Notes under the pieces: generated by a model | Seen by the model: the letters and a program-made list of their open reading frames with translations, nothing else | Database searches by the model: none | Told to the model about the DNA's origin: nothing | Source: Pseudomonadota bacterium | Lineage (GTDB): Bacteria; Pseudomonadota; Alphaproteobacteria; Rhizobiales; Phreatobacteraceae | NCBI GenBank assembly: GCA_020161695.1 | Contig: JAIUOO010000013.1 | Span: 1 to 64,000 of the forward strand | Direction: 5' to 3' | Length of the DNA stretch: 64,000 bases | Made by a program: the position numbers and the translations under genes | In this document: piece after piece, positions 42,863 to 51,891 of the stretch | How the letters are laid out: every line of letters starts with the position of its first letter | How positions within the stretch are numbered: position 1 is the first letter of the stretch

Positions 42863-43477
42863 ATGGCCGACCGCGACCCGAAGAAGCAGGAACTCGACGC
42901 CGGGGCGCATGTGCTCTCGGGCAATCTCGGCAAGACCGTCCAGCGGCTTCGCAAGGCCTATAACCTGTCGCTGTCCGAGCTTTCCGAGCAGTCGGGCGTC
43001 GCCAAATCGATCATCAGCCAGATCGAGCGCAACGAGACCAATCCGACGCTCGCCACCATCTGGCGACTCAGCCAGGCGCTCGACGTGTCGATCGAGCGGG
43101 TGCTGGCGACCGGCACCGAAGAGCCGTTCCTCGAGAAACTGTCGAAGGCCGACACGCCGCTGCTGGTCTCCGACGACGGCAAGTGCCGCCTCTCGATCAT
43201 CGGCTGGATCAAGACGGTCGAGTGGCTGCAGTGGTACGATTTCCAGTGCGATCCCGGCGGCGTGCTGGAGAGCGACGGTCACCAGCGCGGCTCCATCGAG
43301 AGCCTGTCGGTGCTGTCGGGCGAGCTGAAGGTCGAGGTCGCCGACCGCGTCGAGATCGTCGGGCCCGGCGAGAGCGCGCGCTACCGCTGCGACGGCCGTC
43401 ACGTCATCCGCAACACCGGCACCGAGACGGCCCATGCGGTCATGGTCTGCATCCTCAAGGCCGCCGTGATGGAGTGA
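42863..43477 (+). CDS. XRE-cupin transcriptional regulator
   Basis: A 204-aa regulator with an N-terminal XRE helix-turn-helix (about residues 22-78: LRKAYNLSLSELSEQSGVAKSIISQIERN in parts) and a C-terminal cupin sensor domain (about 110-200) containing DFQCDPGGVLESDGHQRGSIE and ESARYRCDGRHVIRNTG. Family members sense small ligands such as polyamines or acyl compounds and commonly regulate the adjoining gene. The neighbour downstream is an acyl-CoA synthetase, a plausible target. Confidence 0.9.
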   Translation: MADRDPKKQELDAGAHVLSGNLGKTVQRLRKAYNLSLSELSEQSGVAKSIISQIERNETNPTLATIWRLSQALDVSIERVLATGTEEPFLEKLSKADTPLLVSDDGKCRLSIIGWIKTVEWLQWYDFQCDPGGVLESDGHQRGSIESLSVLSGELKVEVADRVEIVGPGESARYRCDGRHVIRNTGTETAHAVMVCILKAAVME

Positions 43478-43674
43478 GTCCGCGCGCCTTTGCCGCGACT
43501 TGCGGGCATCGGCGCAGACGGTGATTCCGGTTCTGTGGGCTCCGCGCTGATCGCCGTCCATCCTTCGGACGAGGCCGGGTCACGGATTTGCTTCTCGCCA
43601 GCACCGTGCAGGCCGTGCAGGAATCCGCCGCGAAGCGACCTTCCACGAGGAGGCGCGGCGGACGGAGAGCGGGC

Positions 43675-45243
43675 ATGAGCGAGAGCCTCTATTCGGGCGG
43701 CACGGTGGGCGGTCTGATCATCGGCGCGATCATCCGGCACGGCGACCGGCCGGCGCTCGGCGACGGCACGGTGCGCTGGACCTACGCTGAACTCGGCGAC
43801 CAGATCGGCCGCTACATCGCGGTCTACAAGGCGATGGGTCTGAAGCGTGGCAATGCGCTGTCGATCCTCGCCAGCAACCGCGCGGAATCCTGGGCGGCCA
43901 TGTGCGCCGGCCTGATCATGGGCATGCGCTACACGCCGCTGCATCCGCTGGCGGCGGAGGACGACCAGGCCTTCATCGTCGAGGACGCCGAGATCGACCT
44001 GCTGATCGTCGAGGGCGCGAAGTTCGGCGCGCGCGGCGAGGCGATCCGCGCCCGGGTGCCGGGGCTGACCCATGTCCTTTCATTCGGCCCGATGGACGGC
44101 GTGCGCGACGTGCTGGGGCTTGCGGCGGCCGTGAGGCCGGCACCGCTGATCGACGAAAGCGATGCGGACCAGATCGGCTGGCTCGCCTATACCGGCGGCA
44201 CGACCGGTCGGTCGAAGGGCGTGATGCTGCCGCACCGTGCAATCATCGCCATGACCCTGCTGCTCTATGGCGACTGGGACTGGCCGGCCGAGATCCGCTA
44301 TCTCGCGGCGACGCCGATCAGCCACGCGGCAGGGGTGACGATCTATCCGGTCATGTATCGCGGCGGCTATGTGCGCCTCACCCAGGGCTTCGAGGCGGAA
44401 GCCTATTGCCGGGTGGTGGCCGAGGAGAAGATCACCGCCACCTTCCTGGTGCCGACCCTGGTCTATGCGCTGATCGACCAGCCGGCGCTCCGCGCGAAAT
44501 ACGACCTCTCCTCGCTCGACATGATCGTCTATGGCGCGGCGCCCATGTCGCCGGACCGGCTGAAGGAGGCCATGGGCATATTCGGGCAGGTCTTCGTCCA
44601 GCTCTACGGCCAGACGGAAGCGCCGCAATGCATCACCACGCTGCGCAAGGTCGATCATGACCTCTCGCGGCCAGAGCGGCTCGGCTCGTGCGGGCGCCCA
44701 AGCCCCTTCGTCGACGTGAAGCTGTTCGACCAGGACATGCGCGAGGTCGGCGTCGGCATGCCCGGCGAGATCTGCGTGCGCGGGCCGCTGGTCATGGCGG
44801 GTTACTGGAAGCGGCCGGAGGCGACGGAGGAGACGCTGCGCGGCGGCTGGCTGCATACCGGCGACGTCGCGGTGAAGGACGCGGAGGGCTACCTCTACAT
44901 CGTCGACCGGACCAAGGACATGATCATATCCGGCGGCTTCAACATCTATCCGCGCGAGGTGGAGGATGCGCTGATGGGGCACCCGTCCGTCGCTTCGGCG
45001 GCGGTCATCGGCATTCCCGACGAGAAATGGGGCGAGGCCGTCACGGCCTTCGTCGTGCTGAAGCAGGGCGCGAATGTCGGCGCCGCGGAGCTTCAGGCCC
45101 ATGTGAAGGACAAGCGCGGCGCGCCCTGGTCGCCGAAATCGGTGAACTTCGTCGACGCCATCCCGGTCACCGGGCTCGGCAAGATCGACCGCAAGGTGCT
45201 GCGCGCGCCCTATTGGGAGGGACGCCGGCGCGGCGTCGCATAG
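43675..45243 (+). CDS. AMP-dependent acyl-CoA synthetase/ligase
   Basis: A 522-aa adenylate-forming enzyme that activates a carboxylic acid to acyl-AMP and then acyl-CoA. YTGGTTGRSKGVMLPH (about residues 171-186) is the P-loop, YGQTEAPQ the A5 motif, TGDVAVKDAEGYLYIVDRTKDM the hinge with Asp and Arg, and GKIDRK carries the catalytic Lys near the C-terminus. ATG 43675 has GGAGA upstream. No beta-oxidation genes adjoin; the XRE-cupin regulator upstream may control it. The chain length of the substrate is unknown. Confidence 0.92.
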   Translation: MSESLYSGGTVGGLIIGAIIRHGDRPALGDGTVRWTYAELGDQIGRYIAVYKAMGLKRGNALSILASNRAESWAAMCAGLIMGMRYTPLHPLAAEDDQAFIVEDAEIDLLIVEGAKFGARGEAIRARVPGLTHVLSFGPMDGVRDVLGLAAAVRPAPLIDESDADQIGWLAYTGGTTGRSKGVMLPHRAIIAMTLLLYGDWDWPAEIRYLAATPISHAAGVTIYPVMYRGGYVRLTQGFEAEAYCRVVAEEKITATFLVPTLVYALIDQPALRAKYDLSSLDMIVYGAAPMSPDRLKEAMGIFGQVFVQLYGQTEAPQCITTLRKVDHDLSRPERLGSCGRPSPFVDVKLFDQDMREVGVGMPGEICVRGPLVMAGYWKRPEATEETLRGGWLHTGDVAVKDAEGYLYIVDRTKDMIISGGFNIYPREVEDALMGHPSVASAAVIGIPDEKWGEAVTAFVVLKQGANVGAAELQAHVKDKRGAPWSPKSVNFVDAIPVTGLGKIDRKVLRAPYWEGRRRGVA

Positions 45244-45250
45244 GCGACCG

Positions 45251-46120
45251 CTACCGGCGCGCGCCGGCGCTTCGGCGTCGCTCGCCCGCTACGATCGTCA
45301 CGGCGATGCCGCCGATGATGGCCACCGATGCAGCGATGAGCCGCGGGGTCAGCGGCTCGCCGATGAACAGGACCGCCCCGGCGGCGGCAATGGCGGGCAC
45401 GGTGAGCTGGACCGAGGCGGCGCCGACCCGTGACAGGCCGGGCAGGGCGGCATACCAGATGGCGTAGCCGATGCCGGATGCGATGGCGCCCGAGGCGATG
45501 GCATAGGCAAGCCCGGCGGGCGCGGGAGTCGCAATCCAGAGCCCCGCCGCGATGAGCACGATGGCGATGGGCAGGCAGCGGACGAAATTGCCGGTGGTGT
45601 CGGCGAGCGGCGTGGTCGAGCCGCGCCCGAGCAGCGAATAGGCCGCCCAGCAGAGACCCGAGAAGGCCATGAGCGCGGCTGCCCAGAGGGGTGGGGCGGA
45701 AACACCCGGCGAGACCAGATAGACAAGCGCGGCGAATGCGGCGATGAGCCCGGCCCATTCCCATGGCCCCGGCCGGTCACCGAGCATGACGGCGCGGCCG
45801 ACCATGCCGAGCTGCACGCTGCCGAACAGGATGATGGCGCCGACCGCGGCGCCCAGCGCCAGATAGGCGATCGAGAAGGCGATGGCATAGCCGAAGAGCG
45901 CCGCCGCCTGCGGCCAGCTTCCGGCGGGGCGGTAGGAGGTCGGCGGTGTCCTGTCGACGATCGTCACGATGAGGACGAGGGCAACCGCCCCGGCGGCGAG
46001 CCGCACCCCTGTATAGCCGGCCGCGTCGATGGCGCCCGCGCCGAGGGCGAGCCGGGCCAGCACGGAATTGGTCGCGAAAGCCACCATGGCGAGGCTGGTG
46101 AGGGCGACCGTCCGGATCAT
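45251..46120 (-). CDS. EamA/DMT-superfamily transporter
   Basis: A 289-aa membrane protein with about ten hydrophobic segments and two EamA repeats (NSVLARLALGAGAIDAAGYTGVRLAAGA in parts; SGIGYAIWYAALPGLSRVGAASVQLTVP in parts). Members export metabolites. ATG 46120 has a GGGA site; the longer frame to 46150 is possible. It converges with the acyl-CoA synthetase gene, seven bases between stop codons. It is a different subfamily from the transporter at 37132-38139. Confidence 0.88.
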   Translation of the reverse strand: MIRTVALTSLAMVAFATNSVLARLALGAGAIDAAGYTGVRLAAGAVALVLIVTIVDRTPPTSYRPAGSWPQAAALFGYAIAFSIAYLALGAAVGAIILFGSVQLGMVGRAVMLGDRPGPWEWAGLIAAFAALVYLVSPGVSAPPLWAAALMAFSGLCWAAYSLLGRGSTTPLADTTGNFVRCLPIAIVLIAAGLWIATPAPAGLAYAIASGAIASGIGYAIWYAALPGLSRVGAASVQLTVPAIAAAGAVLFIGEPLTPRLIAASVAIIGGIAVTIVAGERRRSAGARR

Positions 46121-46206
46121 CAGTTCCCAGCTCCGCTGCACCTGTCGCAATCGCGACCGACCGTGCGTGGACAGCAGACATCGATTCCAGCGGTGCGTCC
46201 ATCCAA

Positions 46207-46236
46207 TTGAAAAGCCCCGGCTTTCACCGGGGCCTT
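46207..46236 (-). terminator. Intrinsic terminator of the FAH-family gene
   Basis: GCCCCGG (46214-46220) and CCGGGGC (46227-46233) form a GC stem with a 6-nt loop. Read on the minus strand the stem is followed by TTTTCAATT, a good intrinsic terminator 74 bp downstream of the gene ending at 46310. Confidence 0.8.
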
Positions 46237-46309
46237 CAGATTTCGATTCAGGATGCTGCCGGCGCGCCTCGCGCCGCCAAATCCAGCTGAGGCAATGGCG
46301 GAAACCGCC

Positions 46310-47155
46310 TCACTTCCAGGCGATGACCTTCTGCTTCTGCTCGCCGAGCCCCTCGATCCCGAGCGACATGATATCGCCGGCCTTCAGGAATTTCGGCGGC
46401 TTCATGCCGAGGCCGACGCCGGGCGGCGTGCCGGTGGTGATGACGTCGCCGGGCTCCAGCACCATGAATTCGGAAATGTAGGAGACGATGGTCTTCACGT
46501 CGAAGATCATGGTCTTGGTCGAGCCGGTCTGCATGCGCTCGCCGTTGACGTCGAGCCACATGCCGAGCTTCTGCACGTCCTTGATCTCGTCGGCGGTAAC
46601 CAGCCAGGGACCGAGCGGACCGAAGGTCTCGCAGCCCTTGCCCTTCATCCACTGGCCGCCGCGTTCGATCTGGTATTCGCGCTCGGAGACGTCGTTGCAG
46701 ACGCAGAAGCCGGCGACGACGGACAGCGCGTCCTTCTTGGAGACATAGCGGGCGCGCTCGCCGATGACGATGGCAAGCTCGATCTCCCAGTCGGCCTTCA
46801 CCGACTTCTTCGGCAGCATCACGTCGTCGTTCGGGCCGACGATGCAGGAGCGCGCCTTGTTGAACAGGATCGGCTCGGTCGGGATCGCCGCGCCGGTTTC
46901 GGCGGCGTGGTCGGCATAGTTGAGGCCGACGGCGATGAAGTTGCCGACATTGCCCACGCAGGCGCCGAGCCGCGGCTTGCCCTTCACGAGCGGCAGCTTC
47001 TGCCAGTTCGCCTTGGCGATCTTGGCGAGCCCCTTCTTGGTCAGCGCCTCGCCGGCGATGTCGGACACCACGCCGGACAGGTCGCGGATCTTGCCTTCGG
47101 GATCAACGAGGCCGGGCTTTTCCTTACCCGTGGCGCCATAGCGAACCAGTTTCAC
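46310..47155 (-). CDS. Fumarylacetoacetate hydrolase family protein
   Basis: A 281-aa member of the FAH family. GLNYADHAAETG (about residues 77-88) opens the active site, and WEIELAIVIG and NDVSEREYQ supply the acidic metal ligands; TGTPPGVG near the C-terminus is the final signature. Enzymes of this size act on acylpyruvates, 2-oxo-hydratase/decarboxylase substrates or 2-keto-3-deoxy-sugar acids (e.g. L-2,4-diketo-3-deoxyrhamnonate hydrolase). It is monocistronic here, with a terminator directly downstream, so the substrate cannot be assigned. Confidence 0.92.
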   Translation of the reverse strand: MKLVRYGATGKEKPGLVDPEGKIRDLSGVVSDIAGEALTKKGLAKIAKANWQKLPLVKGKPRLGACVGNVGNFIAVGLNYADHAAETGAAIPTEPILFNKARSCIVGPNDDVMLPKKSVKADWEIELAIVIGERARYVSKKDALSVVAGFCVCNDVSEREYQIERGGQWMKGKGCETFGPLGPWLVTADEIKDVQKLGMWLDVNGERMQTGSTKTMIFDVKTIVSYISEFMVLEPGDVITTGTPPGVGLGMKPPKFLKAGDIMSLGIEGLGEQKQKVIAWK

Positions 47156-47273
47156 GACCGTCTCTCCCCTTCATCAGAACGTCGTTGAGCCGGGATCATG
47201 ATGTCGGATTCAACCGTTTCGCAAGGCCGTGGCGCGCATGGTTCCCCGGCGCGAAAAGCGACAGCGCGCGTGG

Positions 47274-48464
47274 TCAATGCGCGGCGAGGATCGAGGCGAC
47301 GATGTCGTGGGTCGCCTGTGCGCGGCCGAGCGCCGTGGCCCTGGTGGCCATGGCCGACCGATCGGCGGCGCCCGAGGTCATCAGCCGGGCGACCTCCGCG
47401 CCAAGCCTTGCCGGATCGGGCTCGAAGAGACCCGCGCCGGCCTCGACGACGTGGTCGACATTGGCCGCCTCCTGGCCGGGAATGTAGCCGTAGATCGCCA
47501 TGGGCAGGCCACGGATGCTGGCTTCCGCGATGGTGCCCGGGCCGGCCTTGGTGACGATGAGGTCGCTGGCATGCATGAGGTCCGACATTCTGTCGACATA
47601 GCCGAGGGCGGTGACCGGCACCGGCCAGCGGCGACCCTCGATGTCGGCCTTCAGCCGGTCATTCTTGGCGCAGACCACCGCGATCTGGGCCGCCCGGCCG
47701 CCGGCCGCCGCCAACTGGTCCGCGGTTGCCGCGACGATGGCCTCGATCGGGCCGATGCCGCCGCCACCGCCGACCACCAGGACCACGGGCAGCCCGGGAT
47801 CGAGGCCGAAATGCCGGCGCGTCTCGGCTCTGTCGCCGGGCTCACTGGCGAAATCGGCGCGAACGGGCAGGCCGTGGGCATGCAGGCGGCTTCGCGGCAG
47901 GCCGTTGGCGGATGCAACCTCGATGGCGCGTTCGGTCGGCAGATAGACGGCCGCGTTCTCCGGATGCAGCCAGAGCGGGTGAATGCCGCCGAGATCTGTG
48001 ACGACGGTCACGTAGCGGGTCGCTGGCGAGACGCGCGCCAGAACCGGCAGCATCAGGTGGTTGACCAGCGGGTGGACCGAGACGACGAGGTCCGGCCGGG
48101 TCGTCGCCAGCAGCCGCTCCAGCCTGCCGCGCGACAGGTGGCTGACGAGCGCGGTCGTCGCGCCCCCCACTTTCGCGCCGGCGGTCATGCGCCAGAGCGC
48201 GTGCCACAGGCGCGGCGCGCGGTTGACGATGGTGTCGTAGGTCTTCGGCAGGAGCGAGAAGGGCGGGCTGATGTAATCGGTCAGCATGTCGACGATCAGC
48301 ACTTCCGTGCCGGGGCGCTGGGCCTGGAGCTCCGCCTCGAGCGCGCGCGCGCTTGCGAGATGCCCGCCGCCGGTCCTGCTCATCAGGATGAGCACGCGCA
48401 GCGGTTTCGCGGCGGCGGCCGGCGTTCGCAGGTCGTCGGTCGGTAGGGCGTGGTCCAAGAACAT
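47274..48464 (-). CDS. MGDG-synthase-like glycosyltransferase
   Basis: A 396-aa GT28-fold glycosyltransferase. LILMSRTGGGHLASARALEAEL near the N-terminus is the MGDG-synthase N-domain signature, VTDLGGIHPLW the acceptor side, and LVVGGGGGIGPIEAI and VTKAGPGTIAEASIRGLPMAI (in parts) the UDP-sugar-binding C-domain. In rhizobia, relatives add glucose, galactose or glucuronate to diacylglycerol, replacing phospholipids. The start is uncertain: ATG 48464 is used, although GGAG abuts it; a TTG at 48587 would add 41 mostly Arg-rich residues. UDP-sugars from galE and ugd could supply it. Confidence 0.82.
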   Translation of the reverse strand: MFLDHALPTDDLRTPAAAAKPLRVLILMSRTGGGHLASARALEAELQAQRPGTEVLIVDMLTDYISPPFSLLPKTYDTIVNRAPRLWHALWRMTAGAKVGGATTALVSHLSRGRLERLLATTRPDLVVSVHPLVNHLMLPVLARVSPATRYVTVVTDLGGIHPLWLHPENAAVYLPTERAIEVASANGLPRSRLHAHGLPVRADFASEPGDRAETRRHFGLDPGLPVVLVVGGGGGIGPIEAIVAATADQLAAAGGRAAQIAVVCAKNDRLKADIEGRRWPVPVTALGYVDRMSDLMHASDLIVTKAGPGTIAEASIRGLPMAIYGYIPGQEAANVDHVVEAGAGLFEPDPARLGAEVARLMTSGAADRSAMATRATALGRAQATHDIVASILAAH

Positions 48465-48632
48465 CTCCAGCGCCGTGTCTAGACCGGCGGCGCGCCCAAG
48501 GCGAGGGCGGGCGGTGTCGCGGCCGCGACCGATCAACACCCGTGATGGCCGCGGCACAAAGCTTGGCTTGTCCGGAGCGCTCCGCAAGGCTCATATGGCG
48601 GCCCGCCCGAGACCCGAGAGGACCAGTTCCCG

Positions 48633-49607
48633 ATGCCCGCGCTGCCGACCGCCGCCGATGTCGCCGATGCCGCCCGCCTGATCGCGCCGGTCGCGCGCCG
48701 CACGCCGCTGCTTACGCTGCCCGAACTCGACGCCATCACCGGCGCGCGGGTGTTCCTCAAGGCCGAGCCGCTGCAGCGCACGGGTTCGTTCAAGTTCCGT
48801 GGCGCCTACAATCGCCTCGCGCGCCTGAGCGAGACCGAGCGCAAGGCCGGCGTGGTGGCCATGTCGTCGGGCAACCATGCGCAGGGCGTCGCGACCGCCG
48901 CCCAGCTTCTCGGCATTCCGGCGCTGATCGTCATGCCGAAGGATTCGCCGGTCCTGAAGCGCGAGCGCACCGCCGCGGCGGGCGCCGAGATCGTGCTGTT
49001 CGACCGCGAGAAGGAAGACCGCGTTGCCATCGCCAACCGCATCGCCGCCGAGCGCGGCGCGACGCTGGTGCCGCCCTTCGACGATTTCTACATCATGGCC
49101 GGGCAGGGCACGGTCGGCCGCGAGATCGTCGAAGACCTCGCGGCGCAAGGACTGAAGCCCGATTCCGTCGTCGTGCCGGTGTCAGGCGGCGGCCTCCTGG
49201 CCGGCGTGGCGCTGGCCGTGCATGAGGTGGCGCCTGCCGCCAGGATCTATGCCGCCGAGCCCGAAGGCTTTGACGACCACGCACGGTCGCTGGCGGCCGG
49301 CAAGCGCGTCTCGAACGAGAAACTGGGCGGATCGATGTGCGACGGTCTCCTCTCGCCGGAGCCGGGCGAACTTACCTTCGCTGTCAACCAGCCGCATGTG
49401 GCAGGTGGGCTGGTCGTGTCCGAGGACGAGGTGAAGCGTGCGGTCGGCTTCGCCTTCCGCGAGCTGAAACTGGTGGTCGAGCCCTCGGGCGCGGTTCCGC
49501 TGGCGGCGCTGCTTGCTGGCCGTCTCGACGCCAAGGGGCAGGTCGTGGTGGCCGTGCTGTCGGGCGGCAATGTCGATCCGGCCCTGTTCGCCAAGCTGGT
49601 GGCGTGA
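48633..49607 (+). CDS. Threonine/serine dehydratase (PLP fold-type II)
   Basis: A 324-aa PLP enzyme of the threonine ammonia-lyase / serine racemase group. GSFKFRGAYN (about residues 52-61) has the PLP lysine, SSGNHAQGVA the phosphate loop, PVSGGGLLAG (about 185-194) the Gly-rich loop. It lacks the C-terminal ACT regulatory domain of biosynthetic IlvA, so it is probably catabolic or a racemase. It stands alone, divergent from the glycosyltransferase and convergent with cheZ. Confidence 0.92.
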   Translation: MPALPTAADVADAARLIAPVARRTPLLTLPELDAITGARVFLKAEPLQRTGSFKFRGAYNRLARLSETERKAGVVAMSSGNHAQGVATAAQLLGIPALIVMPKDSPVLKRERTAAAGAEIVLFDREKEDRVAIANRIAAERGATLVPPFDDFYIMAGQGTVGREIVEDLAAQGLKPDSVVVPVSGGGLLAGVALAVHEVAPAARIYAAEPEGFDDHARSLAAGKRVSNEKLGGSMCDGLLSPEPGELTFAVNQPHVAGGLVVSEDEVKRAVGFAFRELKLVVEPSGAVPLAALLAGRLDAKGQVVVAVLSGGNVDPALFAKLVA

Positions 49608-49622
49608 AGGCTGGAGCGAGCC

Positions 49623-50621
49623 TCAGCTCGTCAGCGCCACCTTCTCGATGAAGCTCAGCTTCTCGATGTCCTCGATGGTCGGCCGCCCGGAACGCACGGG
49701 CGGCGCATCCGGCCGGGCCGGGCGGGGCGCCGGCGCCAGTGGCGCGTCGCCGGTCGAGAGGGCCGCCGCCGCAGTGGCGCGGGCGGTGACCGGCAGCTCC
49801 TCGGTGATAGACGGGATCGGGGCGACCGCAGCGAGCGCGGTTTCCGCGGCCGATTCGACGGGGGCCGTCGCGGCAGGCTCCAAGGCCTGATCGGCGAACA
49901 GGCCGTCATCCATCATCATGTCGACGTCGGACTGGCCGAGGCCCTCGCCAGGGCGTGCGGGGCCGTTCAGCAGCGAGGGTTCGTCGGTCTTGGCGGCGGG
50001 AGGCGGCGCGGCGGCAATGCCGGCCTCGCCCCAGATCGCCATCATCGAATCGATGCGCTCTTCCAGGAAGCGCAGGACGCCAATCACCTTGCGCGTCCGC
50101 TGTCCCGTGATGTCCTGGAACGAACAGGCCGTGTAGATATCGGTGGCCTTGGTGTCGATGAGGTCGCAGACCTCGCCCTCAGTGCCCATCTCGCGCAGGG
50201 TCCAGGCGATTTCCTGGATGGTCTCGGCCGCACCCAGAATGTCGCCGGTGGCGGCCGCCGTCGCCTGCACGATGGCGTCGAGCTCGACCGACGCCTCCTC
50301 GAAACGACCGCCCTCGGTGCCCTCCGGCTTGATCGCCGCGATTTCCGCCTTGGTGCGCGAAATGGCATTGGCCATCTCGCGGATGTCCATGCGGATGCGG
50401 TCGATCTCGGGCACGGCGCGCGGCGCGCCGACGGCGCTTTCGAGACGGCCGATGGCGTCCAGTACGGCGAGCGTGTCGGCCGCGCGGTTGCGGCGGGCAT
50501 ATTCGGCCAGGAACCAGCGCCCGCGCGCGGTTTCCATCACCGCGTCTTCGATGGCGCCGTAGTCCGCCGTAGTCAGGGGCGAAGGCTCAAGCCGCGCCGG
50601 AAGCTGTGTCTCGTCTGACAT
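49623..50621 (-). CDS. cheZ: Protein phosphatase CheZ
   Basis: A 332-aa CheZ-family protein that dephosphorylates CheY-P. ACSFQDITGQRTRKVI (residues 165-180) is the catalytic motif, with Asp170 and Gln174 equivalent to E. coli Asp143 and Gln147, on a long four-helix-bundle region (about residues 75-195). A long Ala/Pro-rich linker (about 200-300) leads to a conserved-looking tail PTIEDIEKLSFIEKVALTS, in the position where E. coli CheZ has its CheY-binding helix. The family is patchy in alphaproteobacteria, and no chemotaxis or flagellar gene is nearby here. Confidence 0.88.
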   Translation of the reverse strand: MSDETQLPARLEPSPLTTADYGAIEDAVMETARGRWFLAEYARRNRAADTLAVLDAIGRLESAVGAPRAVPEIDRIRMDIREMANAISRTKAEIAAIKPEGTEGGRFEEASVELDAIVQATAAATGDILGAAETIQEIAWTLREMGTEGEVCDLIDTKATDIYTACSFQDITGQRTRKVIGVLRFLEERIDSMMAIWGEAGIAAAPPPAAKTDEPSLLNGPARPGEGLGQSDVDMMMDDGLFADQALEPAATAPVESAAETALAAVAPIPSITEELPVTARATAAAALSTGDAPLAPAPRPARPDAPPVRSGRPTIEDIEKLSFIEKVALTS

Positions 50622-50699
50622 GTTCGAGCTTGCTCTCGCGGGAAGGGCCGGGGACGTCTAGAACGATTGCGAACACGCGAATCTCTCCGTGAAATCATA

Positions 50700-51884
50700 A
50701 TGCTCTCCGGACCGGCCGCCAAATCAGACGATGCCAAGCTGTTCGCAACGCGCCTCGCGTTGTTCTACGCGGCCATGTTCATCGGATTCGGGCTGCATCA
50801 GCCGTTCTTCCCGGTCTGGCTCAAGGCCAAGGGCCTCGACGATGGCCAGATCGGCACGGTGCTCGCCGGCGGCATGCTGATCCGCATCATCGCCAACCCG
50901 ATCGTGACGACGCTCGCCGACCGGGGCGGCACGCTGTCCATCGCCATCGCCATGTGCTGCGCGGCGACCGCGGTCGCCTTCATCGGCGTCGGGCTCGCCG
51001 ACGGCTATGCGATGATCCTCATCGGCGTGGTCATCACCGGCTTCGTCTGGGGGCCGCTGGTGCCTCTGACCGATGCCTATGGCCTCGCCGGCGTCGCGCG
51101 CCGGGCGCTCGACTATGGTCGCATCCGCGTCTGGGGTTCGGTCGCCTTCATGGTGGCCAATGTCATCGGCGGCATCGTGCTCACCTTCATCGCGCCGACC
51201 CAGATCGTCTGGATGATCGCGCTGACACTGGTCCCACTGGTCATTGCCAGCGTCATGCTGGTGCCGGACACCCGCGACAAGTCGATAGCGCCGACCGGAC
51301 CGGGTTACTTCAACACCCGCTTCGTGCTGGTCATGGCGGCGGCGGCCTTCCTGCAGGCGAGCCACGCCGTCTATTACGGCTTCGCCTCCATCCACTGGAA
51401 AATGCTCGGCTATTCCGCCGCGACCATCGGCACGCTCTGGGCCATCGCCGTCTTCGCGGAGATCGCCCTGTTCTGGGCCGGCACGAAGTTCACGCGCGGC
51501 TGGCGCCCGACGACATTCCTGCTGATCGGCGGCGCCGGCGGCGCGCTCCGCTGGGCGGTGATGGCCTTCGATCCGCCGCTCTGGTTCGGCGGTCCGCTCC
51601 AGATCCTGCATGGCGCGGGCTTCGGCCTCGTCCATCTCGGGACGATGTCCTACCTTGCCGCGCGCGTGCCCCCGCACATGCGCGCGAGCGGCCAGGGCAC
51701 CGTCGCCGTCGCCATCGGCTCGGCCATGGCGGTCTCGACACTGTTGGCGGGTTACCTTTATGCGCGGATCGACGCCAAGGCCTATCTGGCGATGGCCGCG
51801 CTCTGCCTCGTCGGCATGGCGGTGACAGCCGTTGCCCGGTCGATGCCGATCGAGCGGCCGGCTGTTCCGGCCGCCGACCGCTGA
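50700..51884 (+). CDS. MFS transporter, HcaT/phenylpropionate-permease-like
   Basis: A 394-aa major facilitator protein with about 12 hydrophobic segments. LHQPFFPVWLKAKGLDDGQIGTVLAGGMLIRIIANP (in parts) and DYGRIRVWGSVAFMVANVIGG are characteristic of the MFS_1-like (HcaT/LacY-related) group. The substrate is not known. ATG 50700 is preferred, although its ribosome-binding site is weak. The gene is convergent with dgcA (seven bases between stops). Confidence 0.87.
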   Translation: MLSGPAAKSDDAKLFATRLALFYAAMFIGFGLHQPFFPVWLKAKGLDDGQIGTVLAGGMLIRIIANPIVTTLADRGGTLSIAIAMCCAATAVAFIGVGLADGYAMILIGVVITGFVWGPLVPLTDAYGLAGVARRALDYGRIRVWGSVAFMVANVIGGIVLTFIAPTQIVWMIALTLVPLVIASVMLVPDTRDKSIAPTGPGYFNTRFVLVMAAAAFLQASHAVYYGFASIHWKMLGYSAATIGTLWAIAVFAEIALFWAGTKFTRGWRPTTFLLIGGAGGALRWAVMAFDPPLWFGGPLQILHGAGFGLVHLGTMSYLAARVPPHMRASGQGTVAVAIGSAMAVSTLLAGYLYARIDAKAYLAMAALCLVGMAVTAVARSMPIERPAVPAADR

Positions 51885-51891
51885 TCGGGCC

